From Thermaceae bacterium (GTDB lineage: Bacteria; Deinococcota; Deinococci; Deinococcales; Thermaceae): a stretch of DNA of 36,520 nt. This document shows positions 18,206-26,355 of this stretch, piece by piece (within the stretch, counting starts at the first letter, position 1; the number at the start of each line of letters is the position of its first letter). The position numbers were made by a program, and so were the translations under genes. The notes under the pieces are model-generated. The model did no database searches. It was not told the DNA's origin and was given only the letters and a program-made list of their open reading frames with translations. Location of the stretch: positions 1 through 36,520 of the forward strand of contig JADMIM010000030.1 in assembly GCA_015478585.1 (NCBI GenBank). The letters run 5' to 3'.

Positions 18206-19125
18206 CTGAATAGTTCCTGCACGATTCTACGCCGGATGACCTCGCCCTGGCCCATGTAGCGGCCCAGCCAGGCTTCCAGACCCCCGATGGGAATGAGGTT
18301 TTGCGGGGCGCGGGGGTCACGCGAGGGCGAGGAGGCCAGGTGGCAAAACAAATAGGCCATTTGGTCGGCCCGCTCGATGGCTTGTGCGGCGCTTTGGGCC
18401 TGGGTTTCCATACGAATCAGGCCCGCCCCGACGTGAAACGGCGCACTGGGGTTGATGGGCAAGCGCAGATACCAGGAATACAGCTCGAGCTTGCGGCGCT
18501 GGCTTTTGTGAATACGAAACACCGGCGTACGGCAATTTTCGTCCAGGTGGCTCAGAAGGGCTTCTTTTTCGCTGGGTAAGTAGCGCTGCCACATGGTCTT
18601 GGCATATCCCAGAAGAGGCCGCTCGAGCACGGTTTCGCCCTGATAAATGGGGCCATCCACCACCACCACCCCGCCCTCCAGCGTGGCCGCGAGTTGGGCC
18701 TCGAGGCCTCGCATGACCCCATTGACCTTGCCTGCCAGGTCGCGCAGGTCTTTGGCCGTGGTCTCCAGTGGCTCGTAGACGAAACTCTCCCCCACCCGAA
18801 TCTCAGCCCTAAAGCCCCCAGTGTGCAGGGCATAGCGGCGGATAACAGGTGGCTCGGCTAAGCGAATACCCGCCTCGTCGCGTACCAGAGCGCCCGCAGC
18901 CACCGTCACCAGCAAGGCCCGCTGAGCGTGTTCGTTGGCGATTACGGCATCTATGCGCTGTCGCCCATCCACGAAATACAAAAGCGGCCAGGCGCATTCC
19001 TTGACCGGCACCGCAGCCCATGCGGGCTCGAGTTCGGTATCTACCTCGGGGGCGAACTGCGATTCCTCGAAGCCCACCTGGGGCAGGGCATAATCCGGGT
19101 TCCAGGCCTCGAGCCGCCAGTTCAT
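18202..19125 (-). CDS. nurA: NurA-type 5'-3' nuclease
   Basis: 307 residues. NurA-domain nuclease, RNase-H-like fold, partner of HerA. The first active-site motif is LLYFVDGRQRID (Asp53) and a second acidic motif is GGVVVVDGPIYQ (Asp157). The family order continues with RPLLGYAKTM (LIGIVK-like), then a late Arg/Asp-rich segment ERADQMAYLFCHLAS. Members process double-strand ends with the Mre11/Rad50 system in archaea; some bacteria, including Deinococcus and Thermus, carry the pair. ATG 19123-19125 is supported by a leaderless promoter. First gene of the nurA-herA-aat group. Confidence 0.8.
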   Translation of the reverse strand: MNWRLEAWNPDYALPQVGFEESQFAPEVDTELEPAWAAVPVKECAWPLLYFVDGRQRIDAVIANEHAQRALLVTVAAGALVRDEAGIRLAEPPVIRRYALHTGGFRAEIRVGESFVYEPLETTAKDLRDLAGKVNGVMRGLEAQLAATLEGGVVVVDGPIYQGETVLERPLLGYAKTMWQRYLPSEKEALLSHLDENCRTPVFRIHKSQRRKLELYSWYLRLPINPSAPFHVGAGLIRMETQAQSAAQAIERADQMAYLFCHLASSPSRDPRAPQNLIPIGGLEAWLGRYMGQGEVIRRRIVQELFR

Positions 19126-19131
19126 GGCGAT

Positions 19132-19160
19132 ACCATACCGGGAAAGTAGGGCAGGGACAA
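19132..19160 (-). promoter_or_regulatory. Leaderless promoter of nurA-herA
   Basis: TTGTCC (19155-19160 on the minus strand), 17-nt spacer, TATGGT (19132-19137), 6 nt, then the ATG of nurA at 19125. Spacing matches the TetR promoter exactly. Confidence 0.6.
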
Positions 19161-19164
19161 GGAC

Positions 19165-19266
19165 GTTTACCGTTAACCGTTTACGGTTGATGGCAAAAAC
19201 AAGAAACGCGGACGGGCTGGGTTGCCCCCCGCGCTTTTGCGGTCAACGGTTGACGGTAAGCGATTA
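19165..19266. repeat. Heptad arms around a terminator between the TPR gene and nurA
   Basis: Left arm: GTTTACC, GTTAACC, GTTTACG, GTTGATG, GCAAAAA (19165-19199). Right arm: GCGGTCA, ACGGTTG, ACGGTAA, GCGATTA (19239-19266), ending next to the TPR stop codon. The two arms are largely complementary, and the terminator hairpin forms the middle. Confidence 0.75.
19195..19238 (-). terminator. Probable intrinsic terminator of the TPR gene
   Basis: On the minus strand GCGCGGGGGGC and GCCCGTCCGCG form a GC-rich stem with a short loop, followed by TTTCTTGTTTTT. It lies about 30 bp after the TPR stop and before nurA. Confidence 0.65.
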
Positions 19267-19267
19267 A

Positions 19268-20413
19268 CTATTTATTTCTGTTCGAGCAGTCCTGGGCTTC
19301 CTTGAAATCGGGCTTCAGCCGCAGCGCCTCGTCACACTGGGCCTTGGCTCCGGTTTTGTCGCCCAGCAATTCGTTGGAGTAGCCCAGCCAGTAGTGATAA
19401 GTGGGGTTGTTTTTCTCCAGCGCTACGGCCTTGGTGAAGTTGTATTTGGCTTTTTGGTAATCCTTTAGCTCGATCAAAACTTGTCCCAGGCCCATGTAGG
19501 CATCGGGGTAGCGCACCGGGGCCAGGGCCACGGTCTGTTCGTAGGAGACTCCAGCTTGTTTCCAATCTTTTTTCTCGAAGTAGGCATCGCCCCGCCTCAA
19601 CCAAGCCTCCGCGCTGCCCGGAGAGAGCACCACGGCCTGGTCGAGATGCGAGATGGCTCCATCTATGTTGCCCCGTATCAGCAGCAAAGAGCCGTACTTG
19701 ACCCGCAGCAAAGCGCTGTTGGGCGCAGCTTTTACGGCATCGTCATAGTTTTTCAGGGCCTCGTCCACCTTGCCCTCACGCAGATAAACATCGGCCATAC
19801 TGGCCCTTACCAGAGGGTCGTCCTTGAGGCTCAGGGATTTGTTGAGGGCTTCAATCGCCAGGTCAAACTTGTTTTGATAGGCATAAATCAGGCCCCTGGT
19901 GGCATAGGTCGGGGAGTATTTGGAATTGGCCTGCTCGGCTTCCCTCAGGGTAGACAAGGCCTGATCCAGCAATCCCTTGGAGGCATCGCGGTTGTCGGCC
20001 AGCAGATACTGTTTGGCATAAATTTGAGCCAGGGCCACGTAGGATTGCACGAAGGTGGCATTGAGCTTGAGGGACTGGCGGAGGTTATCTATAGCGGGCG
20101 TAAAAAGCTGGAGTTCGGACTGGGTGCGGGCCAGCAGGTATAACGAATCGGTAGAGGGGCTTTCCTTCACCGCCTTCTCGCAGGCTTTGAGGGCGGCCTC
20201 CATACGTCCAGCATTGAAAAGAATGGCACACACCTCGAGGGACTTAGGCTGGGTTTTGGGCGCGGGAGCGGGTGTCTGAGCCTGGGCCAAAGCTAAACTA
20301 CCCAACAGCAGCACTATCCCCAATAATCCCCAATACCTCACCCCTGACGTGGGATTCACTCTCCCACCGCTCCCATCCTGGGCGAGGGCATCTAAAAACC
20401 GTACGTGCATCAT
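19268..20413 (-). CDS. Secreted tetratricopeptide-repeat protein
   Basis: 381 residues. After about 25 polar residues comes a hydrophobic segment WGLLGIVLLLGSLALAQAQ, read as a signal peptide, then about eight TPR units of 34 residues, for example ALSTLREAEQANSKYSPTYA, AIEALNKSLSLKDDP, ALKNYDDAVKAAPNSA, AISHLDQAVVLSPGSAEAWL and AKYNFTKAVALEKNNPTYHY. A periplasmic scaffold, role unknown. Two adjacent ATGs (20411-20413 and 20408-20410) follow a strong ribosome-binding site, AAGGAGG. The start could be internal, because the stretch before the signal is long. It lies 16 bp after hslU in the same orientation and may be the last gene of an hslV-hslU-TPR operon ended by the terminator. Confidence 0.87.
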   Translation of the reverse strand: MMHVRFLDALAQDGSGGRVNPTSGVRYWGLLGIVLLLGSLALAQAQTPAPAPKTQPKSLEVCAILFNAGRMEAALKACEKAVKESPSTDSLYLLARTQSELQLFTPAIDNLRQSLKLNATFVQSYVALAQIYAKQYLLADNRDASKGLLDQALSTLREAEQANSKYSPTYATRGLIYAYQNKFDLAIEALNKSLSLKDDPLVRASMADVYLREGKVDEALKNYDDAVKAAPNSALLRVKYGSLLLIRGNIDGAISHLDQAVVLSPGSAEAWLRRGDAYFEKKDWKQAGVSYEQTVALAPVRYPDAYMGLGQVLIELKDYQKAKYNFTKAVALEKNNPTYHYWLGYSNELLGDKTGAKAQCDEALRLKPDFKEAQDCSNRNK

Positions 20414-20429
20414 CTGCCTCCTTGTGGCT

Positions 20430-21683
20430 TCAAAGAATATAGCGCGAGAGGTCGTGAGAAGCCAACACCCCGGCTAAGCGTGTTTCTACGTACTCTTTGG
20501 TGATCTCGACCCGGCCCAACTCCGTCTGAAATGAGATTTCCTCCAAAACCCTCTCCAGCACGGTTGCCAGGCGGCGGGCTCCGATATCCTCGAGTTCCTG
20601 ATTGGCCTGAAAAGCGAAGTGGGCCACTGCTCCAATGGCCTCGGGGCTGAAGTGGGCCTCGGTGCCATCTGCGCCCAGCAGAGCACTGTACTGCTTGATG
20701 AGTGAGTTTTCCGGCTCCCGCAGGATGCGCTCGAACTCGGCTACCCCCAGCGGCTCGAGTTCGACCCGGATGGGAAAGCGGCCCTGAAGTTCGGGAATCA
20801 GGTCGCTGGGCTTGGAGATATGGAAAGCTCCGGCGGCGATAAACAATACGTGGTCGGTGGAAACCGGCCCCAAGCGGGTAGTGACCACGGTGCCCTCCAC
20901 TACCGGCAATAGGTCGCGCTGCACGCCCTCACCCGAGACATCGGGGCCGCTGCTGTTGCCTCTGGGGCGGGCCACTTTGTCCATCTCGTCAATAAAGACA
21001 ATCCCCTCTTCCTGGGCGCGGCGCAGCGCTTCCTGGGTGGCTTCTTCCTTGTCCACCAAACGCTCGGCCTCTTGGTTTTTGAGGGTCTCGAGGGCTTCCT
21101 TCACGCGCATCTTGCGCCGCACCCGTCGCCCTGGCATCAACCCCTTGAGCATCTCGCCCAGGCCCTGCATCTGCTCCCCGCCCATCATGCCCATGAAGGG
21201 CAGCTTGGCTTCCTCAGCCACCTCGACCTCTACGCTCTGCTCGTGGTGGCGGCCTGAGCGCACCTCGAGCGCTGAGACCCGCAGCAGTGCGGCCACCTCT
21301 TCCTCGGCCTGGGCCTGGGCTCGCTCGGCTACTTTGCTCTTCATCTCGCTTAGCACCAGTTGGTAGCTGGCCTCCGCTAGGTCACGCACGATGGAGTCCA
21401 CGTCGCGGCCCACATAGCCCACCTCGGTAAACTTGGTGGCCTCCACCTTGAGGAAGGGAGCCCCCGCCAGCCGGGCCAAGCGGCGAGCAATCTCGGTCTT
21501 GCCAACCCCGGTAGGGCCAATCATCAGGATGTTCTTGGGCGTGACTTCTCGAGCCATCTCCGGCGGTAGGCGCTTACGCCGGGTACGGTTGCGCAAAGCC
21601 ACCGCCACCGCACGTTTGGCGGCCTGCTGACCGACGATGTGCTTGTCGAGTTCACGGACGATTTCAGTTGGGGTTAAGTCCAT
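20430..21683 (-). CDS. hslU: ATP-dependent protease ATPase subunit HslU (ClpY)
   Basis: 417 residues. AAA+ unfoldase that feeds substrates to the HslV peptidase. The N-terminus is the family signature (TPTEIVRELDKHIVGQQAAK). Walker A GPTGVGKT is at 56-63, the pore motif GYVGRD follows in FTEVGYVGRDVDSIV, and Walker B IVFIDEMDK lies near residue 230. The intermediate (I) domain is shorter than in E. coli HslU. The C-terminus ends DLSRYIL, the tail that docks into HslV. ATG 21681-21683, with AAGG about 8 nt upstream. The 55-bp gap to hslV suggests one transcript. Confidence 0.97.
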   Translation of the reverse strand: MDLTPTEIVRELDKHIVGQQAAKRAVAVALRNRTRRKRLPPEMAREVTPKNILMIGPTGVGKTEIARRLARLAGAPFLKVEATKFTEVGYVGRDVDSIVRDLAEASYQLVLSEMKSKVAERAQAQAEEEVAALLRVSALEVRSGRHHEQSVEVEVAEEAKLPFMGMMGGEQMQGLGEMLKGLMPGRRVRRKMRVKEALETLKNQEAERLVDKEEATQEALRRAQEEGIVFIDEMDKVARPRGNSSGPDVSGEGVQRDLLPVVEGTVVTTRLGPVSTDHVLFIAAGAFHISKPSDLIPELQGRFPIRVELEPLGVAEFERILREPENSLIKQYSALLGADGTEAHFSPEAIGAVAHFAFQANQELEDIGARRLATVLERVLEEISFQTELGRVEITKEYVETRLAGVLASHDLSRYIL

Positions 21684-21738
21684 AAAAATACCTTGAGCCA
21701 GCAGAAACTGTAGGCTTTTGGGGGCTTGGCTCTGGGCT

Positions 21739-22284
21739 TCATGCTCCGGTTTTGTCTCCTATGCTCAATACCGTGGGATTACCGCTGGTATACAGGTCTA
21801 TCTCGCCCGCCAGCCGAATGGCCTGTTCGGCGATTTCCCGTGCCGGAAGCCCCGAGTAGCGCAGCATGGCCTTAGCTGCCGTGAGCGCGTAAGGGCCACC
21901 CGAACCCACCGCCAAGACCGGCTCGTCGGGGCTCAGGACTTCGCCATTGCCCGAGAGCAGGAGCAGGTTTTCGGGGTCGGCCAAAACCAACATGGCCTCG
22001 AGGTTTCTGAGCACCCGATCCGAACGCCAGAGTTTGGCGGTCTCGATAGCCGCCCGTTGCAAGTTGCCCTTGGCGCTGCCCAAAGCTCCCTCGAACTTAT
22101 CCAGCAGGGTGAGGGCATCGGCAACAGCCCCAGCAAAGCCCACCAGCACGCCCCCGGCCACCTCGAGGCGGCGCACCTTGACGGCATTGGCTTTCATGAT
22201 GGTCTGCCCGAAGGTGACTTGCCCGTCGCCTGCGATAGCCGTGACACCTTCACGACGTACTGCAACAATGGTGGTGCCATGCAT
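21739..22284 (-). CDS. hslV: ATP-dependent protease peptidase subunit HslV
   Basis: 181 residues from ATG 22282-22284. Threonine peptidase that forms a double hexamer capped by HslU. The start gives MHGTTIVAVRREG; removal of MHG exposes the catalytic Thr (Thr4 of the precursor), as in HslV proteins with short propeptides. AGDGQVTFG, KVRRL, VGFAGAVADA and AVGSGGPYALTAAKAM are family hallmarks. A longer frame to 22368 would put 28 extra residues before the catalytic Thr and enter repeat DNA, so it is rejected. A -10-like CATAGT lies 7 nt upstream. First gene of the hslV-hslU-TPR group. Confidence 0.97.
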   Translation of the reverse strand: MHGTTIVAVRREGVTAIAGDGQVTFGQTIMKANAVKVRRLEVAGGVLVGFAGAVADALTLLDKFEGALGSAKGNLQRAAIETAKLWRSDRVLRNLEAMLVLADPENLLLLSGNGEVLSPDEPVLAVGSGGPYALTAAKAMLRYSGLPAREIAEQAIRLAGEIDLYTSGNPTVLSIGDKTGA

Positions 22285-22291
22285 CTGTTCC

Positions 22292-22321
22292 ACTATGGGA
22301 AATCTAGCGCCTGAGGGTGAA
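22292..22321 (-). promoter_or_regulatory. Probable promoter of hslVU
   Basis: TTCACC, 18-nt spacer, CATAGT (22292-22297), then 7 nt to the hslV ATG. A near-leaderless geometry, with boxes weaker than for nurA or tetR. Confidence 0.35.
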
Positions 22322-22350
22322 TAGGGTGTGAGAGTGGGCTCGAGGGGATA

Positions 22351-22551
22351 GCTGAGGGCAGAGGGCAAAACGCCTAACGCCTAAGGCTAAAAGCAAAATG
22401 CCAAAGAGCCTTAAAGCTACACTAGGACAGCCTGATTGCTCTATCAAGAAATGCCGTCTGGGACGCGGTTGGTGTTTTTGGGTTTTTGACCTTAAGCCTT
22501 TAGCCCCCTGCTCTTTGCCCTCAGCGTTCAACGGTTAGTGCTCGGCTCTCC
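22351..22551. repeat. Compound repeat element B: heptad arm, 88-bp core, heptad arm
   Basis: Left arm (22351-22406): GCTGAGG, GCAGAGG, GCAAAAC, GCCTAAC, GCCTAAG, GCTAAAA, GCAAAAT, GCCAAAG, eight units without a break. Core 22403-22490. Right arm (22496-22551): GCCTTTA, GCCCCCT, GCTCTTT, GCCCTCA, GCGTTCA, ACGGTTA, GTGCTCG, GCTCTCC, eight units. The arms are A-rich and T-rich, so the ends can pair. It fills the gap between hslV and the FAD oxidoreductase gene and ends about 10 bp from the latter's stop codon. Confidence 0.9.
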
Positions 22552-22561
22552 ACAAACCACT

Positions 22562-24169
22562 CTAAAATCCCGGAGATGGGGTCAGGCGATAGGCTTCCGG
22601 CCAGGCTAGCTCGAGGCCCAGGGTTTGGGTCAATAAGCGCTGAAAGTCTTCCAGGCTATCGGGGCTACTGCGCACCTGGCGCGGGCTCAAATGCTGCTCG
22701 AGGCAAAATGCCGCCAGGGCTCCGGCCGCTTCGCCGATATTCCACTCCACCGGGTGCAAACGGTAGCAGCCATTGGTGATATGGGTAGTACCGATATTTT
22801 TGCAGGCTGGCAGAAGATTTTCGACCCTGAGCGGGAGCAGCGCACCCAGGGGTATCTGAAAAGGCCAGCTCGCCACGTCCACATAGGTGCGCCCCGCCGT
22901 GCTGGGGTGCAGGTCAATGCGGTATTGACCGATACCCACGCTATCAGGAAAGATTTCCGCACCTTGCAAACGGCCCCTGGCCTCTACCCCTACGTGTTGT
23001 TCCAAAACTGTGAACTCCGCCCGAATGCGCCGCGATTCTCGTATGTAGACGTGCTTGGCTAAACCATCCTGGCTACCAACGATGTCACCCCGCAGTCGCA
23101 GGCCGGGATAGCCATAGGCGCCCTGGTGTCGCGGAGCCTCGGTTTGCATCCAGTACAGCATCGAGAGCGAAAGCTGCCTGGCCCCGCGCAGGTGGCGTTG
23201 TTTCTCTTCCTCGCTGACCCCCACAAGGGGGCCGAGCCAATAATCTATCTGCGGCCAGTTGACCAAAGTAATATCGCTGGGATATCGGCCACTGGGGTAG
23301 TTTCCCTGGTAGAAAATCCGCCGGTAGTGCCAGAAATCCCCGCCGTGCTGGGTAACTACGGGGTTGCCGAATATATCGCGGAAGCGTGGCTCGAGCGAGA
23401 TAGGGTGGACATCCTCCCAAGCCAGCAGCGGCCCCGGCCAAAACCCAGGCCGATAATCACGCCAGAAAGCGTAATCCTGGGGTTTGGGAATGGTGTGATC
23501 CTCCCCCGGCAGATAATCCAGCGCAAAGCACCAACTGATGGCCTGCTGGTCGAGCGGGTCGGCCCGACCGGGTAGGGCGTGAAGTTCGCTGGTTTGGGCC
23601 TGACTCTCAGCTCCAATAACCTGCTCGACTTGGGCCAGCTCGAGCAAGTCCCCTAGTTCGGTAGCATCGAGAATATAAGGGGCTTCGATAAAGATGTGGT
23701 TTCCCGTCACCTCACTCACCAGTTCCACCCCTAACACCCGATCCCCCTGGGTCTCGGCGCGCAGAGGCCGGTGCTGGAGCAGCACCTCGAGCTGAAGGCT
23801 GGGGCGGTAAGGAGCCAACATAGATTCCAGCACCGCCAAAGCCACCCGTGGTTCGTGGCACAGCCTGGAAACGTTGCCCAGGCCAGGGTTCAAGAAAGGC
23901 TCGGCTCGAGCTGCCTCGGTCAAGGGATAGTGATTGCGGTAATACTCGCGCACCAAGTTGCGCAAGCGTCGGTAGCTGGCTGTGGCCCCCACCTCCTCGA
24001 TCCACACCGGCTCATCCGGGGGCACGGCCTGTGCAGTGAGCTGCCCCCCAAGCCAATCGGTTTCTTCGGTAAGAATCACCCTTTTCCCCAGCCGCAAGGC
24101 CGCCAGCGCTGCTGCTGTGCCCCCTAGCCCACCACCCACAATCAGGATGTCGGTTTTTCCTTGTTTCAC
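22562..24169 (-). CDS. FAD-dependent oxidoreductase (PF12831-type)
   Basis: 535 residues. The N-terminal FAD Rossmann motif [24 protein letters not shown] is followed by WLGGQLTAQ, characteristic of the FAD_oxidored family. [11 protein letters not shown] is the internal FAD-binding signature, and the C-terminal part has [19 protein letters not shown], then [13 protein letters not shown], a second family hallmark. Reaction not known for most members; many are encoded in carbohydrate-use clusters. Start codon is GTG 24167-24169 with a strong ribosome-binding site (AGGAGA) 5 nt away. It is the last gene of the LacI/ABC group, 127 bp after the MalG-type permease. Its role may be sugar or polyol oxidation, an inference from neighbours only. 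Confidence 0.85.
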   Translation of the reverse strand: MKQGKTDILIVGGGLGGTAAALAALRLGKRVILTEETDWLGGQLTAQAVPPDEPVWIEEVGATASYRRLRNLVREYYRNHYPLTEAARAEPFLNPGLGNVSRLCHEPRVALAVLESMLAPYRPSLQLEVLLQHRPLRAETQGDRVLGVELVSEVTGNHIFIEAPYILDATELGDLLELAQVEQVIGAESQAQTSELHALPGRADPLDQQAISWCFALDYLPGEDHTIPKPQDYAFWRDYRPGFWPGPLLAWEDVHPISLEPRFRDIFGNPVVTQHGGDFWHYRRIFYQGNYPSGRYPSDITLVNWPQIDYWLGPLVGVSEEEKQRHLRGARQLSLSMLYWMQTEAPRHQGAYGYPGLRLRGDIVGSQDGLAKHVYIRESRRIRAEFTVLEQHVGVEARGRLQGAEIFPDSVGIGQYRIDLHPSTAGRTYVDVASWPFQIPLGALLPLRVENLLPACKNIGTTHITNGCYRLHPVEWNIGEAAGALAAFCLEQHLSPRQVRSSPDSLEDFQRLLTQTLGLELAWPEAYRLTPSPGF

Positions 24170-24216
24170 GTGGTCTCCTCTTACCTACCGAAGGGTGTTT
24201 TTGGCAAGGTAACTAT

Positions 24217-24296
24217 GTTGTCCTGGTTTAGTTTTTTGGCCCTTTACATTTTGCCTTTGGCTTTTAGCATTAGTCGTTCGACCCATCTTCAACTCT
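24217..24296. repeat. Truncated compound repeat D
   Basis: 24217-24241 resembles the left end of the core in reverse orientation (GTCCTGGTTTAGTTTTTTGG against GTCCTGGTGTAACTTTTGACC of copy A reversed). It is followed by T-rich heptads GCCTTTG, GCTTTTA, GCATTAG, TCGTTCG. The rest of the core is missing. Confidence 0.5.
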
Positions 24297-25136
24297 TCAT
24301 CCCTTAATTCCACTCGAGACCAAGCTCTCCACAAACTGTCGCTGGGCCACCAGAAAGGCCAGCAGCAAGGGTAGTGTGGCCAGGCTCGAGGCGGTGAGGG
24401 TAAGATGCCAGAACACTCCGCCCAGAGGGTCGGTGAAGCCCTGTAAGCCCAGCGGGAGGGTGAACTGGGTGGGGTTGCTCAGGTAGATAAGCGGGTTGAA
24501 ATAGTCGTTCCAACTGTTCAAGAAGGCAAAAATCCCCACCGCCATCATGGCTGGCTTGGAAAGCGGCAGCATCACCCGCCAGAAGATACCCCAGCGGTTC
24601 AGGCCATCTATCAAGGCAGCCTCCTCGAGTTCTCGAGGCAGTCCTAGAAAGTGTTGGCGCATCAGAAAAACCGCCAGGGCTCCGGTGCTACCGAAAATTT
24701 GCAGCAGGATAATCGGGAGATGGGAGTTGATCAGCCCTCCCAGCTTGAACAACACAAACTGGGGAACCGCTAAAGCCTCCGCAGGCAGCATCATGGCACT
24801 CAAGCAGGCGATAAAGAGCAGGTCGCGGCCCGGAAAGCGTAGCCGTGCGAAGCCGTATCCAGCTAGCGCCGCCAGCACAATAGTCGCTGCAGTAACGATT
24901 ACCGCGATATAAACGCTGTTGTAGTACTGCGCCGCAAAAGGATAATCGCGGAAGACCTGGCCGAAGTTGCCCAGATCCAAGCTGTGTGGGAGCAGCCCCA
25001 GCGGGCTGGCAAAGATTTCAGCAGCACTCTTGAACGAAGCACTCAGCATCCATAGCGTAGGAAACACGAAGGGAATCGCCAAAAAGGCCATCACCGCGTA
25101 CCACAACCATACGAGTGGGTGGGGTTTAGGCTTCAT
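24297..25136 (-). CDS. Carbohydrate ABC transporter permease, MalG type
   Basis: 279 residues, six predicted membrane helices. The EAA loop that contacts the ATPase is [20 protein letters not shown], with the conserved Gly and the following PLSKPA. The N-terminus [20 protein letters not shown] and the PLGLQGF stretch near the end are typical of the MalG/CUT1 class. Works with the MalF-type permease and binding protein encoded upstream to import an oligo- or monosaccharide. ATG 25134-25136 overlaps the end of the malF-like gene by 11 bp, so translation is coupled. No transport ATPase gene is in the window; a shared MsmK-like ATPase elsewhere is likely. Confidence 0.92.
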   Translation of the reverse strand: MKPKPHPLVWLWYAVMAFLAIPFVFPTLWMLSASFKSAAEIFASPLGLLPHSLDLGNFGQVFRDYPFAAQYYNSVYIAVIVTAATIVLAALAGYGFARLRFPGRDLLFIACLSAMMLPAEALAVPQFVLFKLGGLINSHLPIILLQIFGSTGALAVFLMRQHFLGLPRELEEAALIDGLNRWGIFWRVMLPLSKPAMMAVGIFAFLNSWNDYFNPLIYLSNPTQFTLPLGLQGFTDPLGGVFWHLTLTASSLATLPLLLAFLVAQRQFVESLVSSGIKG

Positions 25137-26028
25137 TGAAGACCCACCTCCGCCGCAGCCCCCACTGCACCAAAGTCAGGGCCAGCATTGCCAGAAACAG
25201 CACCCAGGCAATCGCCGAGGCATAGCCTAGCTCGAAATACTTGAAGCCCTGCCGCCACATCTGGATCATCAAGACTTCGGCAGAGTCGGTGCCGCTGGTG
25301 AGTACATAAATCGGCGCGAAGACCTTCAGGGCCCCGATGGTTGTCACCACCATTACCAGGAAGAGGGTGGGCGACAAAATAGGCAGGGTGATCTTCCAGA
25401 AAATCTGGCGTGGATTGGCCCCATCTATGGCGGCGGCCTCGAGCAATTCTTTAGGAATGGCCTGAATAGCCCCCAGAAAAATCAGCATGTTGAGCCCCAG
25501 GTGCTCTATGAGCAAGCTCACCACCACCGCCACTAAGGCCCAGGGAAATTGCAAGAGCCAGTTGGGGCCAACAAGGCCCACCTTGGCAAGCAGGTTGTTG
25601 ACCAAGCCAAAATCTGGTTGGAGCGCGAAACGCCACACCAAGGCCCAGGCCACCGCCGGAACCACCACCGGAGAAAACAGCAGCATCCGAAAAAACCCCA
25701 CCCCACCCACTCTGACGTTGAGCAGCAAGGCCAGCCCCATGGCCAGAGCAATATTCAGGGGCACCAGCCCCGCCACAAATAGGGCCGTAATCCAGGCCGA
25801 GCGCAGAAATTGTGGGTCGTGCAGCAGGTGAGCATAGTTATCTAGACCGGCCCACCTGGGAGAGCTGAGCAAAGACCAGTGACTCAAGCTGATGACTGGA
25901 ACGGCAGCGATGGGCAGCAAAAACAGCAGGCCCAGCCCCGCCACAAAAGGTAATACGAACCATAAACCCGTCCAGCGCGACTCCCAACCGCTGTGTTTGG
26001 CTCGCCGGGGTTTGACCTCTTTGACCAT
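25126..26028 (-). CDS. Carbohydrate ABC transporter permease, MalF type
   Basis: 300 residues from ATG 26026-26028. Six-helix CUT1 permease. A basic N-terminus precedes the first helix (GLWFVLPFVAGLGLLFLLPI). The EAA loop is ELLEAAAIDGANPRQIFWKI followed by TLPILSP, and VLTSGTDSAEVLM is the usual late periplasmic segment. The chosen start has GGAGGT about 10 nt upstream; a TTG at 26046 would add six residues and destroy that site. Followed by the malG-like gene with an 11-bp overlap. Separated from the binding-protein gene upstream by about 330 bp of repeats. Confidence 0.92.
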   Translation of the reverse strand: MVKEVKPRRAKHSGWESRWTGLWFVLPFVAGLGLLFLLPIAAVPVISLSHWSLLSSPRWAGLDNYAHLLHDPQFLRSAWITALFVAGLVPLNIALAMGLALLLNVRVGGVGFFRMLLFSPVVVPAVAWALVWRFALQPDFGLVNNLLAKVGLVGPNWLLQFPWALVAVVVSLLIEHLGLNMLIFLGAIQAIPKELLEAAAIDGANPRQIFWKITLPILSPTLFLVMVVTTIGALKVFAPIYVLTSGTDSAEVLMIQMWRQGFKYFELGYASAIAWVLFLAMLALTLVQWGLRRRWVFNEA

Positions 26029-26355
26029 ACTTCGGGACACCTCCAAAGGGGGGCGAAAAGCAAGATGCTGAGGGCCAAACGCTAAACGTCTAACGCCGAA
26101 GGCCGAAAGCTTAGAGCGGTTTTCAGAAAGAAAACGGCCGTCTACTCCGCTAGAAAGACCGTACTCAGCTCATTTTTGGCCGCCATGAGTAGCCGCCAAA
26201 ATAGCGGAAACCGCGATAAAGTCAAAAACCCAAAAACACCAACCGCGTCCCAGACGGTATTTCTTGATAGAGCAATCAGGCTGTCCTAGTGTAGCTTTAA
26301 GGCTCTTTACCTTTTGCGGCTGCCTTCAGCTTTTGGCTCTGTGCCCTCTAGCGCT
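26029..26355. repeat. Compound repeat element C in the binding protein-permease gap
   Basis: Eight A-rich heptads at 26060-26115: GCAAGAT, GCTGAGG, GCCAAAC, GCTAAAC, GTCTAAC, GCCGAAG, GCCGAAA, GCTTAGA. Then a segment of about 100 bp (26116-26220) with its own inverted pieces, GCGGTTTTC/GGAAACCGC and TACTCA/TGAGTA. The core in minus orientation is at 26221-26308, matching copy B at 87 of 88 positions. T-rich heptads GCCTTCA, GCTTTTG, GCTCTGT, GCCCTCT are at 26322-26349, ending six bases from the binding-protein stop codon. No gene is visible. Confidence 0.88.

Noticed and set aside
19481-20143. Plus-strand open frame of 220 codons
   Set aside because: Antisense to the TPR gene, which has a strong ribosome-binding site, signal peptide and regular repeats.
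22285-22368. Longer HslV starting at 22368
   Set aside because: It would place 28 residues before the catalytic Thr, and the added sequence runs towards repeat DNA.
26116-26220. Riboswitch between the binding-protein and permease genes
   Set aside because: Stems exist but I cannot match any known aptamer consensus, and similar pieces occur in other gaps, which favours repeat DNA.
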